A stretch of DNA of 64,000 nt from NCBI RefSeq assembly GCF_019334725.1, contig NZ_CP079818.1, positions 372,001-436,000 on the forward strand. The letters are read 5' to 3'. Numbering within the stretch: the first letter of the stretch is position 1; each line of letters opens with the position of its first letter. Below the pieces are notes generated by a model. The model was not told the DNA's origin and ran no database searches. It saw only the letters and a list, made by a program, of their open reading frames with translations. The stretch is from Neisseria perflava (GTDB lineage: Bacteria > Pseudomonadota > Gammaproteobacteria > Burkholderiales > Neisseriaceae). This document shows, one piece after another, positions 41,651 to 50,476 of this stretch. Position numbers and translations under genes: made by a program.

Positions 41651-43675
41651 ATGAACGACATGACTTTATATCTCATCATTGCCCTCGTGCCTTTGGCAGG
41701 CTCGCTGATTGCGGGTTTGTTCGGCAATAAAATCGGACGTGCCGGCGCGCATACGGTTACGATACTCGGCGTGGCGGTGTCCGCCGTGTTGTCGGCTTAT
41801 GTGCTGTGGGGCTTTATCGACGGCAGCCGCGCCAAGTTTGACGAGAATGTCTATACCTGGCTGACGATGGGCGGTTTGGATTTTTCCGTCGGCTTCTTGG
41901 TCGATACGATGACGGCGATGATGATGGTCGTGGTCACCGGCGTATCGCTGATGGTACATATCTACACCATCGGCTATATGCACGATGAAAAAGTCGGCTA
42001 CCAACGCTTCTTCAGCTACATTTCTTTATTTACTTTCAGCATGTTGATGCTGATTATGAGCAACAACTTCATCCAGCTCTTTTTCGGTTGGGAAGCTGTG
42101 GGCTTGGTGTCGTATCTCTTGATCGGTTTCTATTTCAAACGTCCGAGCGCGATTTTTGCCAACCTGAAAGCCTTTTTGGTTAACCGTGTCGGCGACTTCG
42201 GCTTTTTGCTCGGTATCGGCTTGGTGCTTGCCTATTTCGGCGGCAGCCTGCGCTATCAAGATGTATTCGCTTATCTGCCTAATGTTCAGACGGCCACCAT
42301 TCAACTGTTCCCCGGTGTGGAATGGTCTTTGATTACCGTAACCTGTTTGCTGTTGTTTGTGGGTGCGATGGGTAAATCAGCGCAATTCCCGCTACACGTT
42401 TGGCTGCCTGATTCGATGGAAGGCCCGACACCGATTTCCGCGTTGATTCACGCCGCAACCATGGTTACCGCCGGTCTGTTCATGGTATCGCGTATGTCGC
42501 CGATTTATGAGATGAGCAGCACTGCGCTGTCTGTCATCATGGTAATCGGTGCGATTACTGCCCTGTTTATGGGTTTCTTGGGCGTGATTCAAAACGACAT
42601 CAAACGTGTGGTTGCGTATTCTACCCTGTCGCAACTGGGCTACATGACCGTGGCTCTGGGCGCGTCCGCCTATTCCGTGGCGATGTTCCATGTGATGACT
42701 CACGCTTTCTTTAAAGCCTTGCTGTTCTTGGCTGCAGGTAGCGCGATTATCGGTATGCACCATGACCAAGATATGCGCCACATGGGCAACCTGAAAAAAT
42801 ACATGCCGATTACTTGGCTGACCATGCTGATCGGTAACTTGTCGCTGATCGGTACGCCGTTCTTCTCCGGCTTCTATTCCAAAGATTCGATTATCGAAGC
42901 GGCGAAATACAGCACCCTGCCGGGCAGTGGCTTTGCCTATTTTGCGGTCCTTGCCAGTGTGTTTGTTACTGCGTTCTACGCGTTCCGCCAATACTTTATG
43001 GTGTTCCACGGTGAAGAGAAATGGCGCAACCTGCCTGAGCATCATGACGATCATCATGGCGAAGAGCATCACGGCTTGGGCAAAAACGACAATCCGCACG
43101 AAAGCCCGTTGGTTGTTACCCTGCCTTTGATTCTGCTGGCCATTCCGTCCGTTATCATCGGCTACGTTGCCATTGAGCCTATGCTTTACGGCGATTTCTT
43201 TAAAGACGTAATCTTTGTCAATGCCGACGCGCATCCGACCATGCACATCATGAAGGAAGAGTTCCACGGCGCATTGGCAATGGTGTCACACAGCCTGCAT
43301 TCGCCTGTACTCTACCTTGCTATCGCAGGTGTCTTAAGCGCATGGCTCCTGTACGTCAAACTGCCGCACCTGCCAGCGAAAATTGCACAGGCGTTCCGTC
43401 CGATTTACGTTTTGTTTGAAAACAAATACTACCTCGACGCCCTGTATTTCAACGTCTTCGCTAAAGGCACGCGCGCATTGGGTACCTTCTTCTGGAAAGT
43501 CGGCGATACCGCCATTATCGACAACGGTATTGTCAACGGCTCCGCCAAACTGGTCGGCGCGATTGCTGCGCAAGTGCGTAAAGCCCAAACCGGCTTTATC
43601 TACACCTACGCCGCTGCTATGGTATTCGGCGTATTGGTACTGCTCGGCATGACCTTCTGGGGATTGTTCCGATAA
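41651..43675 (+). CDS. nuoL: NADH-quinone oxidoreductase subunit L
   Basis: The largest proton-pumping subunit, at the tip of the membrane arm. The 674-residue product has about 16 helices, GWEAVGLVSYLLIGFYF, HVWLPDSMEGPTPISALIHAATMVTAG (conserved Lys/His channel region) and a long lateral helix near the C-terminus. A histidine-rich loop, EHHDDHHGEEHHG, lies at residues 463-475. The 177 bases upstream contain one DUS of the mucosa-type dialect. Confidence 0.96.
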   Translation: MNDMTLYLIIALVPLAGSLIAGLFGNKIGRAGAHTVTILGVAVSAVLSAYVLWGFIDGSRAKFDENVYTWLTMGGLDFSVGFLVDTMTAMMMVVVTGVSLMVHIYTIGYMHDEKVGYQRFFSYISLFTFSMLMLIMSNNFIQLFFGWEAVGLVSYLLIGFYFKRPSAIFANLKAFLVNRVGDFGFLLGIGLVLAYFGGSLRYQDVFAYLPNVQTATIQLFPGVEWSLITVTCLLLFVGAMGKSAQFPLHVWLPDSMEGPTPISALIHAATMVTAGLFMVSRMSPIYEMSSTALSVIMVIGAITALFMGFLGVIQNDIKRVVAYSTLSQLGYMTVALGASAYSVAMFHVMTHAFFKALLFLAAGSAIIGMHHDQDMRHMGNLKKYMPITWLTMLIGNLSLIGTPFFSGFYSKDSIIEAAKYSTLPGSGFAYFAVLASVFVTAFYAFRQYFMVFHGEEKWRNLPEHHDDHHGEEHHGLGKNDNPHESPLVVTLPLILLAIPSVIIGYVAIEPMLYGDFFKDVIFVNADAHPTMHIMKEEFHGALAMVSHSLHSPVLYLAIAGVLSAWLLYVKLPHLPAKIAQAFRPIYVLFENKYYLDALYFNVFAKGTRALGTFFWKVGDTAIIDNGIVNGSAKLVGAIAAQVRKAQTGFIYTYAAAMVFGVLVLLGMTFWGLFR

Positions 43676-43770
43676 GAATAAGGTTTCAGACGGTCTTAAA
43701 CCTTCAGGCCGTCTGAAACGAAGAAATATCCACATAAACACATTTTTATTTTAACCACAGGTTAACCACT

Positions 43771-45267
43771 ATGTTTTCCAACTACCTACTCAGCTTGGCA
43801 ATATGGATACCCATCGCCGCAGGTGTGCTGGTTTTGGCGACCGGTAAAGACAGCCGTGCGCCGCTGGCGCGTGTGCTTGCCTTCATGGGTGCGCTTGCCG
43901 GTTTCTTGGTAACGCTGCCCCTGTTTACCGGTTTCGACCGTTTGAGCGGCGGCTATCAGTTTACCGAGTTCCACGAGTGGATTCCGCTTCTGAAAATCAA
44001 CTACGCATTGGGTGTAGATGGTATTTCAGTGCTCTTTATCATCTTGAATGCGTTTATTACGCTGTTGGTGGTATTGGCCGGTTGGGAAGTCATTCAGAAA
44101 CGTCCGGCGCAGTATATGGCGGCATTCCTGATGATGTCGGGTTTGATTAACGGCGCGTTTGCTGCGCAGGATGCAATTCTGTTTTATGTGTTCTTCGAGG
44201 GTATGCTGATTCCGCTGTACCTGATTATCGGTGTATGGGGCGGCCCGCGCCGCGTCTATGCTTCGGTCAAGCTGTTCCTCTATACGCTGATGGGTTCGCT
44301 CTTGATGCTGGTTGCCATGGTTTACCTGTACTATCAAACAGGCAGCTTCTCTATTGTCGATTTCCAAAACATCAAACAGATTCCGTTGGGCGTACAACAG
44401 CTTTTGTTTATAGCGTTCTTCCTGTCATTCGCCGTAAAAGTGCCGATGTTCCCTGTGCACACTTGGTTGCCGGATGCCCACGTTGAAGCGCCGACCGGCG
44501 GTTCGATGGTGTTGGCGGCAATTACGCTGAAACTGGGTGCGTATGGTTTCTTGCGCTTCATCCTGCCGATTATGCCGGATGCGGCACGCTATTTTGCCCC
44601 TGTGATCATCGTATTGAGCCTGATTGCCGTAATTTATATCGGTATGGTGGCTTTGGTGCAAACCGATATGAAAAAACTAGTGGCGTACTCTTCCATCAGT
44701 CATATGGGTTTTGTCACTTTGGGCATGTTCCTGTTTGTGAACGGCCAGCTGAATGACTGGGCATTGAAAGGCGCAATCATTCAAATGATTTCCCACGGTT
44801 TCGTGTCTGCCGCGATGTTTATGTGTATCGGCGTGATGTACGACCGCCTGCATACCCGCAATATTGCTGACTATGGCGGCGTGGTCAATGTGATGCCTAA
44901 GTTTGCGGCGTTTATGATGTTGTTCGGTATGGCCAATGCCGGTCTGCCTGCGACTTCCGGCTTCGTGGGCGAGTTTATGGTGATTATGGGTGCGGTTAAA
45001 GTGAATTTCTGGGTAGGCGCGTTGGCTGCTATGACCCTGATTTACGGTGCGTCTTATACCCTGTGGATGTATAAACGCGTTATTTTTGGTGCGATCCACA
45101 ATCCGCACGTTGCCGAAATGAAAGACATCAATTGCCGCGAATTTGCGATTTTGGCGATTTTGGCGGTTGCTGTTTTGGGCATGGGTCTGTATCCGCAAGC
45201 GTTTATCGAAGTGGTGCATCAAGCGGCAAACGATTTGATTGCCCATGTGGCACAAAGCAAGATTTGA
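43771..45267 (+). CDS. nuoM: NADH-quinone oxidoreductase subunit M
   Basis: Proton-pumping antiporter-like subunit. The 498-residue product has about 14 helices and the conserved FFEGMLIPLYLIIGVWGG (pumping glutamate), HTWLPDAHVEAPTGGSMVLAAITLKLGAYG and AYSSISHMGFV. The spacer before it holds an imperfect DUS pair (43684-43719). It is nine bases before nuoN. Confidence 0.96.
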   Translation: MFSNYLLSLAIWIPIAAGVLVLATGKDSRAPLARVLAFMGALAGFLVTLPLFTGFDRLSGGYQFTEFHEWIPLLKINYALGVDGISVLFIILNAFITLLVVLAGWEVIQKRPAQYMAAFLMMSGLINGAFAAQDAILFYVFFEGMLIPLYLIIGVWGGPRRVYASVKLFLYTLMGSLLMLVAMVYLYYQTGSFSIVDFQNIKQIPLGVQQLLFIAFFLSFAVKVPMFPVHTWLPDAHVEAPTGGSMVLAAITLKLGAYGFLRFILPIMPDAARYFAPVIIVLSLIAVIYIGMVALVQTDMKKLVAYSSISHMGFVTLGMFLFVNGQLNDWALKGAIIQMISHGFVSAAMFMCIGVMYDRLHTRNIADYGGVVNVMPKFAAFMMLFGMANAGLPATSGFVGEFMVIMGAVKVNFWVGALAAMTLIYGASYTLWMYKRVIFGAIHNPHVAEMKDINCREFAILAILAVAVLGMGLYPQAFIEVVHQAANDLIAHVAQSKI

Positions 45268-45276
45268 GGTGTGTAA

Positions 45277-46719
45277 ATGAACTGGTCTGATTTGAATTTA
45301 ATGCCCGCCATGCCCGAAATCGTGCTGCTTGCGCTATTGGGTGTCGTATTGCTGGCAGACTTGTGGATTTGCGATAAAAACCGCTATCTGACCCATCTGA
45401 TGAGTTTGGGAACGGTCATTGTCGTGGCCATTACCCAATTGGCGGTATGGGAGCAGGGCAGTATCGATGCCTTTCACGGTATGTATATTGCAGACGGCAT
45501 GTCCCGTTTGGCAAAACTGGTACTGTATGCGCTGACGTTTGGTTTGTTTATTTACAGTAAACCGTACAACCAAGACCGCCAAATCTTTAAAGGCGAGTTT
45601 TACACCCTGTCGCTGTTTGCCCTGTTGGGTATGAGCGTCATGGTCAGCTCGGCACATTTCTTGACTGCGTATATCGGTTTGGAATTGTTGTCTTTATCGC
45701 TATATGCCATGATTGCCCTACGCCGCGATTCCGGTCGTTCTGCCGAGGCCGCGCTGAAATACTTCGTATTGGGCGCGTTGGCCTCCGGTTTGCTACTCTA
45801 TGGTATTTCTATGGTTTACGGCGCCACCGGTTCTCTTGATTTTGCTTCCGTCTTGGCTTCTGCTTTCAATGAGCAGGCCAACGAGTGGCTGTTGAAATTG
45901 GGTATGGTGTTTATTGTAGTTGCCATTGCATTTAAATTGGGTGCGGTTCCATTCCATATGTGGGTGCCCGATGTGTACGATGGTGCGCCGACCTCTGTTA
46001 CCGCCTTTGTGGGTACGGCTCCGAAAATCGCCGCCGTTGTCTTTGCGTTCCGTATCCTTGTTACTGGCATGGGTACCATACATTCAGACTGGGCGCCGAT
46101 GTTGGCCATTCTTGCCGTTGCTTCTTTGGTGGTCGGTAACCTTGCCGCCATCATGCAAACCAATATCAAACGTATGCTTGCCTATTCCACTGTATCGCAC
46201 ATGGGCTTTATCCTGTTGGCGTTTATGGCAGGCGCAGTCGGCTTTACTGCAGGTTTGTATTACGCCATTACCTATGCTTTGATGGCGGCAGTCAGCTTCG
46301 GTGTTTTGATGGTATTGTCCACCAAAGACATTGAATGTGAAAATATCAAAGACCTCGCAGGCCTTAACCAACGCCATGCATGGTTTGCCTTCCTGATGTT
46401 GCTGTCTATGTTCTCCATGGCGGGTATTCCGCCGCTGATGGGTTTTTACGCCAAATTCGGCGTGATTATGGCACTCTTGAAACAAGGCCATGTTTGGTTG
46501 TCCGTATTTGCCGTCATCATGTCGCTGATTGGCGCCTTCTACTACCTGCGCGTGGTCAAAGTCATCTACTTCGATGCGCCTGATCATGACCAGCCGGTCG
46601 GCAGTAACTATGCCGCTAAATTTGTTCTGACGGTCAATGCCTTCTTGCTGCTCCTGTGGGGTATCATGCCGCAAACCGTTATCGACTGGTGTGCCAAAGC
46701 ATTGGAAAATACCCTGTAA
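45277..46719 (+). CDS. nuoN: NADH-quinone oxidoreductase subunit N
   Basis: Proton-pumping antiporter-like subunit, last gene of the operon. The 480-residue product has about 14 helices with YIGLELLSLSLYAMIA, PFHMWVPDVYDGAPTSVTAFVGTAPK and AYSTVSHMGFILLAFM. It ends 15 bases before a strong intrinsic terminator. Confidence 0.96.
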   Translation: MNWSDLNLMPAMPEIVLLALLGVVLLADLWICDKNRYLTHLMSLGTVIVVAITQLAVWEQGSIDAFHGMYIADGMSRLAKLVLYALTFGLFIYSKPYNQDRQIFKGEFYTLSLFALLGMSVMVSSAHFLTAYIGLELLSLSLYAMIALRRDSGRSAEAALKYFVLGALASGLLLYGISMVYGATGSLDFASVLASAFNEQANEWLLKLGMVFIVVAIAFKLGAVPFHMWVPDVYDGAPTSVTAFVGTAPKIAAVVFAFRILVTGMGTIHSDWAPMLAILAVASLVVGNLAAIMQTNIKRMLAYSTVSHMGFILLAFMAGAVGFTAGLYYAITYALMAAVSFGVLMVLSTKDIECENIKDLAGLNQRHAWFAFLMLLSMFSMAGIPPLMGFYAKFGVIMALLKQGHVWLSVFAVIMSLIGAFYYLRVVKVIYFDAPDHDQPVGSNYAAKFVLTVNAFLLLLWGIMPQTVIDWCAKALENTL

Positions 46720-46734
46720 GCTTCAAACAAAACC

Positions 46735-46765
46735 AACGGCGGCTGTTCCAAAGCCGCCGTTTTTG
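46735..46765 (+). terminator. Intrinsic terminator of the nuo operon
   Basis: A 10-base stem, AACGGCGGCT with AGCCGCCGTT, a 7-base loop and then TTTTG. Unlike most terminators here it is not made of DUS. Confidence 0.9.
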
Positions 46766-46872
46766 TTAGGATTCGCATTCGGATGAAATATACCCAAAGT
46801 TCAGACGGCCTCAAGCCTTTGAACAATCATCAAGCAGGTATCATCAAGATATTGAATATTCCACGGATAATG

Positions 46873-46902
46873 ATGGGCAAGAATGCCCATTTAACATGTT
46901 AA
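46873..46902. promoter_or_regulatory. Two adjacent palindromes upstream of the DUF2818 gene
   Basis: ATGGGCA-AGAA-TGCCCAT (46873-46890) abuts TTAACATGTTAA (46891-46902), a perfect 12-base palindrome. TTAAAAT just after could be a -10. They may be operators or a leader stem. Confidence 0.35.
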
Positions 46903-46939
46903 AATCACATATAGGCCGTCTGAAAACCGAAAGACCATC

Positions 46940-47239
46940 ATGACCGCATCCATGTACATTCTTTTGCTGTTGGCACTTATCTTTGCCAACGCACCATTTA
47001 TTACCACCAAATTCTTCGGCATCATCGCCCTGAAACGCAAACATATCGGCCATCACTTGATCGAGTTGCTGGCAGGCTTCCTTCTTACCTCGATCCTCGC
47101 CTATATCCTCGAATCGCGAGCTGGTGCCGTGCATGCCCAAGATTGGGAGTTTTACGCGACCGTTGTCTGCCTCTACCTGATTTTTGCTTTTCCATGCTTT
47201 GTATGGCGTTACTTTTGGAATGAACGGAATAGAGAGTAG
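46940..47239 (+). CDS. DUF2818-family membrane protein
   Basis: A 99-residue protein with three hydrophobic segments (about 5-20, 38-55, 70-90). Seen: LIFANAPFITTKFFGI near the start and YLIFAFPCFVWRYFW near the end, the DUF2818 pattern. This family is commonly found just after nuoN in beta-proteobacteria, as here, which suggests a link to complex I, but its function is unknown. It has its own upstream region after the nuo terminator. Confidence 0.88.
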   Translation: MTASMYILLLLALIFANAPFITTKFFGIIALKRKHIGHHLIELLAGFLLTSILAYILESRAGAVHAQDWEFYATVVCLYLIFAFPCFVWRYFWNERNRE

Positions 47240-47252
47240 GATTTGAATTAGG

Positions 47253-47287
47253 AAAAGGCCGTCTGAAAGATTTTCAGACGGCCTTTA
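47253..47287 (+). terminator. DUS terminator after the DUF2818 gene
   Basis: AAAAGGCCGTCTGAAA and its complement, followed by ATTTTG. Confidence 0.83.
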
Positions 47288-47317
47288 TTTTGTTTGATGT
47301 TAAATATCGGTTAGAAA

Positions 47318-47345
47318 ACAAGGCTGTTGGGGCGTAAAGCCTTGT
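47318..47345 (+). promoter_or_regulatory. Stem-loop upstream of frr
   Basis: ACAAGGCT and AGCCTTGT flank a 12-base loop, 70 bases before the frr start. It may be part of the leader; I cannot assign a role. Confidence 0.3.
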
Positions 47346-47414
47346 CGTGGTGGCGGTTTAACGGTACTATTCTCGGTTAATCCTGTTTTATTCCTATGAA
47401 ATTGAAAGTATAAG

Positions 47415-47972
47415 ATGATTAATGATATTCAAAAGACAGCTGAAGGCAAAATGCAGCGTTCTCTGGAAGTATTGAAAGACAATTTGGCTAAAGTGCGTAC
47501 CGGCCGTGCGCATACCGGCCTGCTCGACCAAGTGGAAGTGGAATACTGGGGCAGCATGGTGCCTGTGAGCCAAGTGGCAAACGTAACGCTTTTGGATGCG
47601 CGTACGATCGGTGTGAAACCGTTCGAGAGCAATATGGCTGCAAAAGTCGAGAAAGCGATTCGTGATTCCAACTTGGGCCTGAACCCTGCTTCTGTCGGTG
47701 ATTTGATCCGTGTTCCAATGCCTATGTTGACTGAGGAACGCCGTAAAGATTTGATCAAAGTAGTACGCGGCGAAGCGGAAGAGGGCCGTGTGTCTATCCG
47801 CAATGTGCGCCGTGATGCAAACGACCACATCAAAAAATTGTTGAAAGACAAAGAAATTTCTGAAGATGAAGCCCGCCGAGGCGAGGAAGCGGTTCAGAAG
47901 TTGACCGACAAATATATTGCTGAGGCAGACAAGCTCTTGGCTGCCAAAGAAGAAGATTTGATGGCGATTTAA
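47415..47972 (+). CDS. frr: Ribosome recycling factor
   Basis: RRF splits the post-termination ribosome with EF-G. The 185-residue product has the full family pattern, opening MINDIQKTAEGKMQRSLEVLKDNLAKVRTGRA and ending with a helix near EDLMAI. It opens the classical frr-uppS-cdsA-dxr-rseP-bamA gene order; pyrH, usually upstream, is not here. Confidence 0.97.
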   Translation: MINDIQKTAEGKMQRSLEVLKDNLAKVRTGRAHTGLLDQVEVEYWGSMVPVSQVANVTLLDARTIGVKPFESNMAAKVEKAIRDSNLGLNPASVGDLIRVPMPMLTEERRKDLIKVVRGEAEEGRVSIRNVRRDANDHIKKLLKDKEISEDEARRGEEAVQKLTDKYIAEADKLLAAKEEDLMAI

Positions 47973-48029
47973 TCCTGTGTGCAAACCGTTCAGACGGCCT
48001 TTGGACGGTTTGTTCCCTGAAAGGCAGAC

Positions 48030-48776
48030 ATGAAAAGCAGTACGCAGACGATTTTGGAACACTCTGCCATCCCCCGACATATTGCCGTGATTATGGACGG
48101 CAACGGACGTTGGGCAAAGAAGCGTTTTCTTCCCCGTGTGATGGGGCATAAGCGCGGTTTGGATGCGCTGGAGAACATGGTGAAGCATTGTGCTGAGCTG
48201 GGTGTGCAGTATTTGACCGTGTTTGCTTTTTCGACTGAAAACTGGCGACGCCCCGAGGAAGAGGTTTCTTTTCTGATGGGGCTGTTTTTGCAGGCTTTGC
48301 AAAAGCAGGTGCGCCGTTTGCACGATAACAATATGCGCTTGAAAGTCATCGGCAGCCGTGAGCGGTTTAATGCTGAAATCCTGAAGGGGATTGAGGCGGC
48401 AGAGGCGTTGACGGCAAACAATGCCGGCTTGACTTTGAGCATTGCCGCCGATTATGGCGGCCGCTGGGATATTTTGCAGGCGGCAAATCAGTTGATTGCC
48501 GAGGGTGCAACCGAGATTACGGAAGAGGCGTTGTCGCGCTATTTGATGTTGGGCGATGCACCCGAGCCGGATTTGTTTATCCGAACCGGCGGCGAGACGC
48601 GCATCAGTAATTTCCTGCTGTGGCAGATGGCGTACGCGGAATTGTATTTTACGGATACGCTGTGGCCTGATTTTAATGAGAAATCGCTGAACGAGGCGAT
48701 TGTTTCGTTCCAAAAACGGGAGCGCCGCTTCGGGCGGACTTCCGAACAGCTGCCGCTTGAGCAGCAACGGGGTTGA
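48030..48776 (+). CDS. uppS: Undecaprenyl diphosphate synthase
   Basis: Builds the C55 lipid carrier for peptidoglycan and lipopolysaccharide by adding isopentenyl units to farnesyl diphosphate. The 248-residue product has the cis-prenyltransferase start PRHIAVIMDGNGRWAK with catalytic Asp23, the second motif TVFAFSTENWRRP, and the C-terminal DLFIRTGGETRISNFLLWQMAYAELYFTD. It lies five bases before cdsA. Confidence 0.96.
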   Translation: MKSSTQTILEHSAIPRHIAVIMDGNGRWAKKRFLPRVMGHKRGLDALENMVKHCAELGVQYLTVFAFSTENWRRPEEEVSFLMGLFLQALQKQVRRLHDNNMRLKVIGSRERFNAEILKGIEAAEALTANNAGLTLSIAADYGGRWDILQAANQLIAEGATEITEEALSRYLMLGDAPEPDLFIRTGGETRISNFLLWQMAYAELYFTDTLWPDFNEKSLNEAIVSFQKRERRFGRTSEQLPLEQQRG

Positions 48777-48781
48777 GAATT

Positions 48782-49576
48782 ATGTTGAAACAACGGATTT
48801 TAACGGCGCTGTGGCTCTTGCCGCTGATGCTGGTCATGCTGTTTTATGCACCTATGTGGTTGTGGGCGGCGTTTTGTGGCCTGATTGCTATGTTGGTTTT
48901 GTGGGAATATGCCCGCATGAGCGGCTTGGACAAGCTGAAAATCAATCATTATTTAGCGTCAACGCTGGTGTTCGGCGTGATTGCCTATGCCGGCGGTTGG
49001 CAGCTGCCTGATTTGGTTTGGTGTGTCGTATTGGCGTTTTGGCTGATTGTCATGCCTTGGTGGCTGAAAGCGAAATGGAAGTTAAACGGCGGCTGGCAGG
49101 CTTACACTGTCGGTTGGTTGTTGGTGATGCCGTTTTGGTTCGCACTGGTTTACCTGCGCCCTCAGCCTGAAGACGCGCTGTCTTTATTGGCGATTATGGG
49201 CTTGGTGTGGGTGGCCGATATTGGCGCGTATTTCTGCGGCAAGTCGTTTGGCAAGCGCAAAATTGCGCCGACCATCAGTCCGGGTAAAAGCTGGGAGGGT
49301 GCGATCGGCGGCGCATTGTGCGTTGCCGTGTACATGACCATCGTATGGAAAGCCGGTTGGCTGACTTTTGAAGCCGGTTGGTTCAAAACGATTTTGATCG
49401 GCTTGATTCTGACCGTGGTTAGCGTGTGCGGCGATTTGCTGGAAAGCTGGCTCAAACGTGCGGCCGGTATCAAAGACAGCAGCAATCTGTTGCCGGGACA
49501 CGGCGGCGTGTTCGACCGTGTGGACAGCCTGATTGCCGTTATCAGCATTTATGCCGCTTTCGTATATTTGTTTTAA
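48782..49576 (+). CDS. cdsA: Phosphatidate cytidylyltransferase
   Basis: Makes CDP-diacylglycerol for all phospholipids. The 264-residue product has about seven helices and the family signature near the C-terminus, GDLLESWLKRAAGIKDSSN followed by LLPGHGGVFDRVDS. The ATG at 48782 is preceded by GGTTGAGAAT; a TTG three codons upstream is possible but less likely. Confidence 0.95.
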   Translation: MLKQRILTALWLLPLMLVMLFYAPMWLWAAFCGLIAMLVLWEYARMSGLDKLKINHYLASTLVFGVIAYAGGWQLPDLVWCVVLAFWLIVMPWWLKAKWKLNGGWQAYTVGWLLVMPFWFALVYLRPQPEDALSLLAIMGLVWVADIGAYFCGKSFGKRKIAPTISPGKSWEGAIGGALCVAVYMTIVWKAGWLTFEAGWFKTILIGLILTVVSVCGDLLESWLKRAAGIKDSSNLLPGHGGVFDRVDSLIAVISIYAAFVYLF

Positions 49577-49609
49577 ACCGCCTGTCTCACGTTGTTGAGG
49601 GAGCTGATT

Positions 49610-50359
49610 ATGTCCGAACAAAAACAGATTTCATCTTTATCGATTTTGGGCGTATTGTTGGCACTGGGATTGATGGCTGCGGCGTTTATTTTGGGCGTGC
49701 AGTTTAAGAATCTGCGCCAACCGGGGACGATTACTGTAAAAGGTTTGGCGGAGAAAAACTTCCAATCCGACAGCGCTACGTGGAATACGGGCGTGAACGC
49801 GCACGGCGAGAGCTATCAGGAAGTTTTGGATTTGCTGACGGCAAGACGCAAAAAGCTGTCTAAGTTTTTGGGCGAGCAAGGCTTTACGGCGGCTGAAATG
49901 AAAGTGGGCCTGCCTGAAGTGTCGCGCGTTTTCAATGAAACCCGCGACGAACTGGGCAACGTAACCCGCACGCCCAACGGCTACGACGGCGACCTCAATA
50001 TTGTGGTCAACACCAAAAAACTGGACAAAATCCAGGCCGCCCAGCGCGCCATTTTGAATTTCCGTGCGCAAAACGAATTCATCCGCTTCGACAATCCGCA
50101 ATATTTGCTGGGCAATTTGGAAACCATCAAACGCGATTTGATCACGCAGGCGACTGAGGATGCGCAGAAACGAGCGGCCGAGTTTGCCAAAACCGGCGGC
50201 GGCAAAGTGGGCGCCATGCGTTCTGCTTCGCAAGGCTCGTTCAACATCTATGCCGACACCGGCAGCAGTGAGGACGACGAATACGGCGGTTCTTACGATA
50301 AAAGCACCGTCGGCAAACAAGTCCGACTGGTTGTTACCATCGAATACGGCATTGAGTAA
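49610..50359 (+). CDS. SIMPL-domain (DUF541) protein, membrane-anchored
   Basis: A 249-residue protein with one N-terminal helix at about 9-28 and a periplasmic SIMPL domain: ITVKGLAEKNFQSDSATWN at its start and GKVGAMRSASQGSFNIYA near its end. SIMPL proteins (BP26-like) form ring-shaped oligomers; their function is not known. GAGGGAG precedes the ATG at 49610. It is placed between cdsA and dxr, a spot that in most beta-proteobacteria is empty, followed by a DUS pair. Confidence 0.85.
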   Translation: MSEQKQISSLSILGVLLALGLMAAAFILGVQFKNLRQPGTITVKGLAEKNFQSDSATWNTGVNAHGESYQEVLDLLTARRKKLSKFLGEQGFTAAEMKVGLPEVSRVFNETRDELGNVTRTPNGYDGDLNIVVNTKKLDKIQAAQRAILNFRAQNEFIRFDNPQYLLGNLETIKRDLITQATEDAQKRAAEFAKTGGGKVGAMRSASQGSFNIYADTGSSEDDEYGGSYDKSTVGKQVRLVVTIEYGIE

Positions 50360-50362
50360 TTC

Positions 50363-50406
50363 TTTCAGACGGCCTGTTTAACCGGTAGGCAAAAGGCCGT
50401 CTGAAA
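50363..50406 (+). terminator. DUS-pair terminator before dxr
   Basis: TTTCAGACGGCCT and AGGCCGTCTGAAA pair across 19 bases, after the SIMPL gene. Confidence 0.65.
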
Positions 50407-50476
50407 ATTGGAAACGGCAAAGAAATCTATTTCAAACACAATGAATACCGTTTGCACAGCACACAAAGAACACACC

